From Panagrolaimus kolymaensis (lineage: Eukaryota; Nematoda; Chromadorea; Rhabditida; Panagrolaimidae): a stretch of 64,000 bases of DNA. Of this stretch, positions 54,790 to 64,000 are shown in pieces. Within the stretch, counting starts at the first letter, position 1. Every line of letters begins with the position of its first letter. The notes under the pieces were generated by a model. That model did not search any database. It was not told the origin of the DNA and worked only from the letters and a program-made list of their open reading frames with translations. A program made the translations under genes and the position numbers. Where the stretch lies: NCBI GenBank assembly GCA_028622995.1, contig JAJQJQ010000008.1, positions 2,728,001 to 2,792,000 of the forward strand, read 5' to 3'.

Positions 54790-57045
54790 CAAAATATTTT
54801 TATTTAGATTTGTAACTTTATTTTGACGTCCATCAAACCGAGAAATATTTTTTTAAGGCCATCACATTTCCAACAATGTGTGGGGTTATTTTCTTTATTT
54901 AATTATTTTTTAACAAAATCAAAATATTTTTATTTAGATTTGTAACTTTATTTTGACGTCCATCAAACCGAGAAATATTTTTTTAAGGCCATCACATTTC
55001 CAACAATGTGTGGGGTTATTTTCTTTATTTAATTATTTTATAGCAAAATCAAAATATTTTTATTAAGATTTGTACCTTTATTTTGACGTCCATCAAACCG
55101 AGAAATATTTTTTTAAGGCCATCACATTTCCAACAATGTGTGGGGTTATTTTCTTTATTTAATTATTTTATAGCAAAATCAAAATATTTTTATTAAGATT
55201 TGTACCTTTATTTTGACGTCCATCAAACCGAGAAATATTTTTTTAAGGCCATCACATTTCCAACAATGTGTGGGGTTATTTTCTTTATTTAATTATTTTT
55301 TAACAAAATCAAAATATTTTTATTTAGATTTGTAACTTTATTTTGACGTCCATCAAACCGAGAAATATTTTTTTAAGGCCATCACATTTCCAACAATGTG
55401 TGGAGTTATTTTCTTTATTTAATTATTTTTTAACAAAATAAAAATATTTTTATTAAGATTTGTACCTTTATTTTGACGTCCATTAAACCGAGAAATATTT
55501 TTTTAAAGCCATCACATTTCCAACAATGTGTGGAGTTATTTTCTTTATTTAATTATTTTTTACATTTTCAAAATATTTTTATTTAGATTTGTAACTTTAT
55601 TTTGACGTCCATCAAACCGAGAAATATTTTTTTATGGCCATCACATTTCCAACAATGTGTGGAGTTATTTTCTTTATTTAATTATTTTTTAACAAAATAA
55701 AAATATTTTTATTAAGATTTGTACCTTTATTTTGACGTCCATCAAACCTAGAAATATTTTTTTAAAGCCATCACTTTTCCAACAATGTGTGGAGTTATTT
55801 TCTTTATTTAATTATTTTTTACATTTTCAAAATATTTTTATTTAGATTTGTAACTTTATTTTGACGTCCATCAAACCGAGAAATATTTTTTTATGGCCAT
55901 CACATTTCCAACAATGTGTGGAGTTATTTTCTTTATTTAATTATTTTTTAACAAAATAAAAATATTTTTATTAAGATTTGTACCTTTATTTTGACGTCCA
56001 TCAAACCTAGAAATATTTTTTTAAAGCCATCACTTTTCCAACAATGTGTGGAGTTATTTTCTTTATTTAATTATTTTTTAACAAAATCAAAATATTTTTA
56101 TTAAGATTTGTACCTTTATTTTGACGTCCATCAAACCGAGAAATATTTTTTTAAGGCCATCACATTTCCAACAATGTGTGGAGTTATTTTCTTTATTTAA
56201 TTATTTTTTAACAAAATAAAAATATTTTTATTAAGATTTGTACCTTTATTTTGACGTCCATCAAACCGAGAAATATTTTTTTATGGCCATCACATTTCCA
56301 ACAATGTGTGGAGTTATTTTCTTTATTTAATTATTTTTTAACAAAATAAAAATATTTTTATTAAGATTTGTACCTTTATTTTGACGTCCATCAAACCTAG
56401 AAATATTTTTTTAAAGCCATCACTTTTCCAACAATGTGTGGAGTTATTTTCTTTATTTAATTATTTTTTACATTTTCAAAATATTTTTATTTAGATTTGT
56501 AACTTTATTTTGACGTCCATCAAACCGAGAAATATTTTTTTATGGCCATCACATTTCCAACAATGTGTGGAGTTATTTTCTTTATTTAATTATTTTTTAA
56601 CAAAATAAAAATATTTTTATTAAGATTTGTACCTTTATTTTGACGTCCATCAAACCGAGAAATATTTTTTTAAGGCCATCACATTTCCAACAATGTGTGG
56701 AGTTATTTTCTTTATTTAATTATTTTTTAACAAAATAAAAATATTTTTATTAAGATTTGTACCTTTATTTTGACGTCCATCAAACCTAGAAATATTTTTT
56801 TAAAGCCATCACTTTTCCAACAATGTGTGGAGTTATTTTCTTTATTTAATTATTTTTTACATTTTCAAAATATTTTTATTTAGATTTGTAACTTTATTTT
56901 GACGTCCATCAAACCGAGAAATATTTTTTTATGGCCATCACATTTCCAACAATGTGTGGAGTTATTTTCTTTATTTAATTATTTTTTAACAAAATAAAAA
57001 TATTTTTATTAAGATTTGTACCTTTATTTTGACGTCCATCAAACC
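54790..57045. repeat. 2.26-kb duplicated block, copy 1 (4668-bp offset)
   Basis: This matches 59,458-61,713 at the diagnostic sites, 4668 bp (36 monomers) downstream; for example cattaaaccgag at 55,481 and 60,149, and F linkers at 56,470 and 61,138, 56,859 and 61,527. It begins with older zone 4 types (tttag/ccgag/aagg/gtgggg, two tatag-linked monomers) and runs into the first K monomers. It ends where cctag at 57,046 meets ccgag at 61,714. Confidence 0.85.
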
Positions 57046-60000
57046 TAGAAATATTTTTTTAAAGCCATCACTTTTCCAACAATGTGTGGAGTTATTTTCT
57101 TTATTTAATTATTTTTTACATTTTCAAAATATTTTTATTTAGATTTGTAACTTTATTTTGACGTCCATCAAACCGAGAAATATTTTTTTATGGCCATCAC
57201 ATTTCCAACAATGTGTGGAGTTATTTTCTTTATTTAATTATTTTTTAACAAAATAAAAATATTTTTATTAAGATTTGTACCTTTATTTTGACGTCCATCA
57301 AACCGAGAAATATTTTTTTAAGGCCATCACATTTCCAACAATGTGTGGAGTTATTTTCTTTATTTAATTATTTTTTAACAAAATAAAAATATTTTTATTA
57401 AGATTTGTACCTTTATTTTGACGTCCATCAAACCTAGAAATATTTTTTTAAAGCCATCACTTTTCCAACAATGTGTGGAGTTATTTTCTTTATTTAATTA
57501 TTTTTTACATTTTCAAAATATTTTTATTTAGATTTGTAACTTTATTTTGACGTCCATCAAACCGAGAAATATTTTTTTATGGCCATCACATTTCCAACAA
57601 TGTGTGGAGTTATTTTCTTTATTTAATTATTTTTTAACAAAATAAAAATATTTTTATTAAGATTTGTACCTTTATTTTGACGTCCATCAAACCTAGAAAT
57701 ATTTTTTTAAAGCCATCACTTTTCCAACAATGTGTGGAGTTATTTTCTTTATTTAATTATTTTTTACATTTTCAAAATATTTTTATTTAGATTTGTAACT
57801 TTATTTTGACGTCCATCAAACCGAGAAATATTTTTTTATGGCCATCACATTTCCAACAATGTGTGGAGTTATTTTCTTTATTTAATTATTTTTTAACAAA
57901 ATAAAAATATTTTTATTAAGATTTGTACCTTTATTTTGACGTCCATCAAACCGAGAAATATTTTTTTAAGGCCATCACATTTCCAACAATGTGTGGAGTT
58001 ATTTTCTTTATTTAATTATTTTTTAACAAAATAAAAATATTTTTATTAAGATTTGTACCTTTATTTTGACGTCCATCAAACCTAGAAATATTTTTTTAAA
58101 GCCATCACTTTTCCAACAATGTGTGGAGTTATTTTCTTTATTTAATTATTTTTTACATTTTCAAAATATTTTTATTTAGATTTGTAACTTTATTTTGACG
58201 TCCATCAAACCGAGAAATATTTTTTTATGGCCATCACATTTCCAACAATGTGTGGAGTTATTTTCTTTATTTAATTATTTTTTAACAAAATAAAAATATT
58301 TTTATTAAGATTTGTACCTTTATTTTGACGTCCATCAAACCGAGAAATATTTTTTTAAGGCCATCACATTTCCAACAATGTGTGGAGTTATTTTCTTTAT
58401 TTAATTATTTTTTAACAAAATAAAAATATTTTTATTAAGATTTGTACCTTTATTTTGACGTCCATCAAACCTAGAAATATTTTTTTAAAGCCATCACTTT
58501 TCCAACAATGTGTGGAGTTATTTTCTTTATTTAATTATTTTTTACATTTTCAAAATATTTTTATTTAGATTTGTAACTTTATTTTGACGTCCATAAAACC
58601 GAGAAATATTTTTTTATGGCCATCACATTTCCAACAATGTGTGGAGTTATTTTCTTTATTTAATTATTTTTTAACAAAATAAAAATATTTTTATTAAGAT
58701 TTGTACCTTTATTTTGACGTCCATCAAACCTAGAAATATTTTTTTAAAGCCATCACTTTTCCAACAATGTGTGGAGTTATTTTCTTTATTTAATTATTTT
58801 TTACATTTTCAAAATATTTTTATTTAGATTTGTAACTTTATTTTGACGTCCATCAAACCGAGAAATATTTTTTTATGGCCATCACATTTCCAACAATGTG
58901 TGGAGTTATTTTCTTTATTTAATTATTTTTTAACAAAATAAAAATATTTTTATTAAGATTTGTACCTTTATTTTGACGTCCATCAAACCGAGAAATATTT
59001 TTTTAAGGCCATCACATTTCCAACAATGTGTGGAGTTATTTTCTTTATTTAATTATTTTTTAACAAAATAAAAATATTTTTATTAAGATTTGTACCTTTA
59101 TTTTGACGTCCATCAAACCTAGAAATATTTTTTTAAAGCCATCACTTTTCCAACAATGTGTGGAGTTATTTTCTTTATTTAATTATTTTTTACATTTTCA
59201 AAATATTTTTATTTAGATTTGTAACTTTATTTTGACGTCCATCAAACCGAGAAATATTTTTTTATGGCCATCACATTTCCAACAATGTGTGGGGTTATTT
59301 TCTTTATTTAATTATTTTTTAACAAAATCAAAATATTTTTATTTAGATTTGTAACTTTATTTTGACGTCCATCAAACCGAGAAATATTTTTTTATGGCCA
59401 TCACATTTCCAACAATGTGTGGGGTTATTTTCTTTATTTAATTATTTTTTACATTTTCAAAATATTTTTATTTAGATTTGTAACTTTATTTTGACGTCCA
59501 TCAAACCGAGAAATATTTTTTTAAGGCCATCACATTTCCAACAATGTGTGGGGTTATTTTCTTTATTTAATTATTTTTTAACAAAATCAAAATATTTTTA
59601 TTTAGATTTGTAACTTTATTTTGACGTCCATCAAACCGAGAAATATTTTTTTAAGGCCATCACATTTCCAACAATGTGTGGGGTTATTTTCTTTATTTAA
59701 TTATTTTATAGCAAAATCAAAATATTTTTATTAAGATTTGTACCTTTATTTTGACGTCCATCAAACCGAGAAATATTTTTTTAAGGCCATCACATTTCCA
59801 ACAATGTGTGGGGTTATTTTCTTTATTTAATTATTTTATAGCAAAATCAAAATATTTTTATTAAGATTTGTACCTTTATTTTGACGTCCATCAAACCGAG
59901 AAATATTTTTTTAAGGCCATCACATTTCCAACAATGTGTGGGGTTATTTTCTTTATTTAATTATTTTTTAACAAAATCAAAATATTTTTATTTAGATTTG

Positions 60001-63000
60001 TAACTTTATTTTGACGTCCATCAAACCGAGAAATATTTTTTTAAGGCCATCACATTTCCAACAATGTGTGGAGTTATTTTCTTTATTTAATTATTTTTTA
60101 ACAAAATAAAAATATTTTTATTAAGATTTGTACCTTTATTTTGACGTCCATTAAACCGAGAAATATTTTTTTAAAGCCATCACATTTCCAACAATGTGTG
60201 GAGTTATTTTCTTTATTTAATTATTTTTTACATTTTCAAAATATTTTTATTTAGATTTGTAACTTTATTTTGACGTCCATCAAACCGAGAAATATTTTTT
60301 TATGGCCATCACATTTCCAACAATGTGTGGAGTTATTTTCTTTATTTAATTATTTTTTAACAAAATAAAAATATTTTTATTAAGATTTGTACCTTTATTT
60401 TGACGTCCATCAAACCTAGAAATATTTTTTTAAAGCCATCACTTTTCCAACAATGTGTGGAGTTATTTTCTTTATTTAATTATTTTTTACATTTTCAAAA
60501 TATTTTTATTTAGATTTGTAACTTTATTTTGACGTCCATCAAACCGAGAAATATTTTTTTATGGCCATCACATTTCCAACAATGTGTGGAGTTATTTTCT
60601 TTATTTAATTATTTTTTAACAAAATAAAAATATTTTTATTAAGATTTGTACCTTTATTTTGACGTCCATCAAACCTAGAAATATTTTTTTAAAGCCATCA
60701 CTTTTCCAACAATGTGTGGAGTTATTTTCTTTATTTAATTATTTTTTAACAAAATCAAAATATTTTTATTAAGATTTGTACCTTTATTTTGACGTCCATC
60801 AAACCGAGAAATATTTTTTTAAGGCCATCACATTTCCAACAATGTGTGGAGTTATTTTCTTTATTTAATTATTTTTTAACAAAATAAAAATATTTTTATT
60901 AAGATTTGTACCTTTATTTTGACGTCCATCAAACCGAGAAATATTTTTTTATGGCCATCACATTTCCAACAATGTGTGGAGTTATTTTCTTTATTTAATT
61001 ATTTTTTAACAAAATAAAAATATTTTTATTAAGATTTGTACCTTTATTTTGACGTCCATCAAACCTAGAAATATTTTTTTAAAGCCATCACTTTTCCAAC
61101 AATGTGTGGAGTTATTTTCTTTATTTAATTATTTTTTACATTTTCAAAATATTTTTATTTAGATTTGTAACTTTATTTTGACGTCCATCAAACCGAGAAA
61201 TATTTTTTTATGGCCATCACATTTCCAACAATGTGTGGAGTTATTTTCTTTATTTAATTATTTTTTAACAAAATAAAAATATTTTTATTAAGATTTGTAC
61301 CTTTATTTTGACGTCCATCAAACCGAGAAATATTTTTTTAAGGCCATCACATTTCCAACAATGTGTGGAGTTATTTTCTTTATTTAATTATTTTTTAACA
61401 AAATAAAAATATTTTTATTAAGATTTGTACCTTTATTTTGACGTCCATCAAACCTAGAAATATTTTTTTAAAGCCATCACTTTTCCAACAATGTGTGGAG
61501 TTATTTTCTTTATTTAATTATTTTTTACATTTTCAAAATATTTTTATTTAGATTTGTAACTTTATTTTGACGTCCATCAAACCGAGAAATATTTTTTTAT
61601 GGCCATCACATTTCCAACAATGTGTGGAGTTATTTTCTTTATTTAATTATTTTTTAACAAAATAAAAATATTTTTATTAAGATTTGTACCTTTATTTTGA
61701 CGTCCATCAAACCGAGAAATATTTTTTTAAGGCCATCACATTTCCAACAATGTGTGGAGTTATTTTCTTTATTTAATTATTTTTTAACAAAATAAAAATA
61801 TTTTTATTAAGATTTGTACCTTTATTTTGACGTCCATCAAACCTAGAAATATTTTTTTAAAGCCATCACTTTTCCAACAATGTGTGGAGTTATTTTCTTT
61901 ATTTAATTATTTTTTACATTTTCAAAATATTTTTATTTAGATTTGTAACTTTATTTTGACGTCCATCAAACCGAGAAATATTTTTTTATGGCCATCACAT
62001 TTCCAACAATGTGTGGAGTTATTTTCTTTATTTAATTATTTTTTAACAAAATAAAAATATTTTTATTAAGATTTGTACCTTTATTTTGACGTCCATCAAA
62101 CCTAGAAATATTTTTTTAAAGCCATCACTTTTCCAACAATGTGTGGAGTTATTTTCTTTATTTAATTATTTTTTACATTTTCAAAATATTTTTATTTAGA
62201 TTTGTAACTTTATTTTGACGTCCATCAAACCGAGAAATATTTTTTTATGGCCATCACATTTCCAACAATGTGTGGAGTTATTTTCTTTATTTAATTATTT
62301 TTTAACAAAATAAAAATATTTTTATTAAGATTTGTACCTTTATTTTGACGTCCATCAAACCGAGAAATATTTTTTTAAGGCCATCACATTTCCAACAATG
62401 TGTGGAGTTATTTTCTTTATTTAATTATTTTTTAACAAAATAAAAATATTTTTATTAAGATTTGTACCTTTATTTTGACGTCCATCAAACCTAGAAATAT
62501 TTTTTTAAAGCCATCACTTTTCCAACAATGTGTGGAGTTATTTTCTTTATTTAATTATTTTTTACATTTTCAAAATATTTTTATTTAGATTTGTAACTTT
62601 ATTTTGACGTCCATCAAACCGAGAAATATTTTTTTATGGCCATCACATTTCCAACAATGTGTGGAGTTATTTTCTTTATTTAATTATTTTTTAACAAAAT
62701 AAAAATATTTTTATTAAGATTTGTACCTTTATTTTGACGTCCATCAAACCGAGAAATATTTTTTTAAGGCCATCACATTTCCAACAATGTGTGGAGTTAT
62801 TTTCTTTATTTAATTATTTTTTAACAAAATAAAAATATTTTTATTAAGATTTGTACCTTTATTTTGACGTCCATCAAACCTAGAAATATTTTTTTAAAGC
62901 CATCACTTTTCCAACAATGTGTGGAGTTATTTTCTTTATTTAATTATTTTTTACATTTTCAAAATATTTTTATTTAGATTTGTAACTTTATTTTGACGTC

Positions 63001-64000
63001 CATCAAACCGAGAAATATTTTTTTATGGCCATCACATTTCCAACAATGTGTGGAGTTATTTTCTTTATTTAATTATTTTTTAACAAAATAAAAATATTTT
63101 TATTAAGATTTGTACCTTTATTTTGACGTCCATCAAACCTAGAAATATTTTTTTAAAGCCATCACTTTTCCAACAATGTGTGGAGTTATTTTCTTTATTT
63201 AATTATTTTTTACATTTTCAAAATATTTTTATTTAGATTTGTAACTTTATTTTGACGTCCATCAAACCGAGAAATATTTTTTTATGGCCATCACATTTCC
63301 AACAATGTGTGGAGTTATTTTCTTTATTTAATTATTTTTTAATAAAATAAAAATATTTTTATTAAGATTTGTACCTTTATTTTGACGTCCATCAAACCGA
63401 GAAATATTTTTTTAAGGCCATCACATTTCCAACAATGTGTGGAGTTATTTTCTTTATTTAATTATTTTTTAACAAAATAAAAATATTTTTATTAAGATTT
63501 GTACCTTTATTTTGACGTCCATCAAACCTAGAAATATTTTTTTAAAGCCATCACTTTTCCAACAATGTGTGGAGTTATTTTCTTTATTTAATTATTTTTT
63601 ACATTTTCAAAATATTTTTATTTAGATTTGTAACTTTATTTTGACGTCCATCAAACCGAGAAATATTTTTTTATGGCCATCACATTTCCAACAATGTGTG
63701 GAGTTATTTTCTTTATTTAATTATTTTTTAACAAAATAAAAATATTTTTATTAAGATTTGTACCTTTATTTTGACGTCCATCAAACCTAGAAATATTTTT
63801 TTAAAGCCATCACTTTTCCAACAATGTGTGGAGTTATTTTCTTTATTTAATTATTTTTTACATTTTCAAAATATTTTTATTTAGATTTGTAACTTTATTT
63901 TGACGTCCATCAAACCGAGAAATATTTTTTTATGGCCATCACATTTCCAACAATGTGTGGAGTTATTTTCTTTATTTAATTATTTTTTAACAAAATAAAA
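55432..64000. repeat. Satellite zone 5: K/F monomers in 259-bp dimers and 389-bp trimers
   Basis: The K linker aacaaaata (C to A relative to N) first appears at about 55,432 and dominates to the window end. Three monomer types alternate: K ccgag/aagg; K cctag/aaag/cactttt; and F tttag/gtaact/ccgag/tatgg. F linkers at 56,470, 56,859, 57,118, 57,507, 57,766, 58,155, 58,544, 58,803 and 59,192 are spaced 389 or 259 bp: the dimer is K-cctag plus F, the trimer adds K-ccgag. After 61,138 the spacings are 389, 389, 259, 389, 389, 259, 389, 259. A 259+389 pair makes a 648-bp pentamer. cctag and cactttt, rare in zone 4, return here. Single private changes are cataaaaccgag near 58,594 and aataaaata near 63,341. 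Confidence 0.87.
59458..61713. repeat. 2.26-kb duplicated block, copy 2 (4668-bp offset)
   Basis: Partner of 54,790-57,045. Its presence explains why zone 4 type monomers without K linkers (about 59,292-60,109) reappear as an island inside the K/F zone. After 61,713 the two copies fall out of phase in the order of dimers and trimers, while remaining built from the same units. Confidence 0.85.

Larger units (their letters stand above)
48556..54803. repeat. 5.7-kb tandem duplication, copy 2 (expanded to about 6.2 kb)
   Basis: Partner of 42,847-48,555, directly adjoining it. Compared with copy 1 it lacks one 519-bp tetramer near 50,860-51,050 and has about eight additional monomers between about 53,010 and 54,400, including a triplicated monomer. 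The match ends near 54,803, where this side has tttag and copy 1's continuation has ttaag. Copy-number changes of whole monomers inside otherwise matching copies show that exchange continued after the duplication. Confidence 0.88.
40511..55431. repeat. Satellite zone 4: ccgag monomers with F and N linkers
   Basis: The acattttc (F, 129-bp) linker appears at about 40,511 and the aacaaaatc (N, 130-bp) linker at about 41,939. F is almost always followed by tttag/gtaact, whereas N is usually followed by ttaag/gtacct; cctag is nearly absent. Zone-specific variants are cattaaaccgag, ctgag, gtaccatt, aaggtc, gttggg and a single-base-changed catccaaccgag (48,343 and 54,571). Most of the zone consists of two tandem copies of one 5.7-kb block. 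No gene or insertion is visible. Confidence 0.8.
1..64000. repeat. Tandem satellite DNA array, 129/130-bp monomer
   Basis: The same 129- or 130-bp unit repeats head to tail from the first base to the last, always in one orientation, with no interruption, inversion or foreign insertion that I could find. About 494 monomers fit. The unit is about 75% A+T with two aaatattttt runs 51 bp apart, a GACGTC palindrome, an imperfect inverted repeat and a T-rich tail. Differences between monomers are mostly single bases at a few sites plus alternative linkers. Megabase-class arrays of this kind usually form centromeric, pericentromeric or subtelomeric heterochromatin in eukaryotes; which one applies here cannot be told. 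I do not recognise the monomer as a named family. The array continues past both window ends. Confidence 0.98.

Noticed and set aside
1..64000. CRISPR array
   Set aside because: The regular spacing is superficially similar, but the whole 129/130-bp unit is repeated, there are no unique spacers between short repeats, and there are no cas genes.
1..64000. CENP-B box in the monomer
   Set aside because: The core needs TTCG and CGGG at fixed spacing. No CGGG or CCCG occurs in any monomer type, on either strand.
1..64000. Telomeric repeats, rRNA or tRNA genes
   Set aside because: No TTAGGG-, TTTAGGG- or TTAGG-type runs, no B-box-like GGTTCGA and no GC-richer rRNA-like stretch interrupt the satellite.
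1..64000. Transposable element insertions or satellite-derived LTR/LINE fragments
   Set aside because: Every stretch reads through as the monomer. No target-site duplications, poly-A tails next to foreign sequence or inverted terminal repeats around a non-satellite segment were seen.
1..64000. Promoters and terminators suggested by TATA-like and T-run sequences
   Set aside because: TATTTT and seven-T runs occur in every monomer as a consequence of composition; nothing sets one copy apart.

Overview
The whole 64 kb window is one uninterrupted tandem array of a single AT-rich satellite. I see no protein-coding gene, RNA gene, transposon or unique DNA. The monomer is 129 or 130 bp, about 75% A+T (32 G/C in the 130 bp of positions 1-130). 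Roughly 494 copies fit the window (64,000 divided by about 129.5), all in the same orientation, and both ends lie inside the array, so the true array is longer. This is typical of constitutive heterochromatin in a eukaryote (centromeric, pericentromeric, subtelomeric or interstitial). The sequence alone does not let me name the species or family, and I do not recognise the monomer.

Monomers differ at a few diagnostic sites, used below as a vocabulary. The linker between the T-rich end of one monomer and the next AAAATATTT is: G (agcaaaatc), C (acatttct), F (acattttc), N (aacaaaatc) or K (aacaaaata). G, N and K monomers are 130 bp; C and F are 129 bp. Downstream sites are: ttaag or tttag; gtacct, gtatct, gtaact or gtaccatt; cctag, tctag, catag, ctaacctag, ccgag, ctgag, cattaaaccgag or cttcaaaccgag; aagg, aaag, tatgg or aaggtc; cacattt or cactttt; and gtggag, gtgggg, gttggg or gtggac.

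Layout. (1) 1-1551: mostly 130-bp G/cctag monomers. (2) 1552 to about 34,000: C and G monomers mixed, with cctag, tctag, catag and ctaacctag. Higher-order repeats (HORs) here include a 517-bp tetramer, a 1163-bp nonamer (three full copies at 18,718-22,206) and a 649-bp pentamer. The last C linker is at about 37,002. (3) About 34,030-40,510: 130-bp G monomers dominated by ccgag, with a 910-bp heptamer; the 3108-bp-offset duplication straddles zones 2 and 3. (4) 40,511-55,431: ccgag monomers with F and N linkers. Nearly all of it is two tandem copies of a block of about 5.7 kb (42,847-48,555 and 48,556 to about 54,803), each with a 389-bp trimeric HOR. (5) 55,432-64,000: K and F monomers in 259-bp dimers and 389-bp trimers, with a second copy of a 2.26 kb block 4668 bp downstream.

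There are no genes to work together. What the window shows is the history of a satellite: variants arise in one monomer, spread to neighbours, become fixed in multimers, and those multimers are duplicated in blocks of 0.4 to 6 kb. Two elements recur in every copy I read: a TGACGTCC element containing the palindrome GACGTC, and an imperfect inverted repeat around ccatcacatt...aatgtgtgg. The relationships were read by eye from diagnostic sites, not from a computed alignment.
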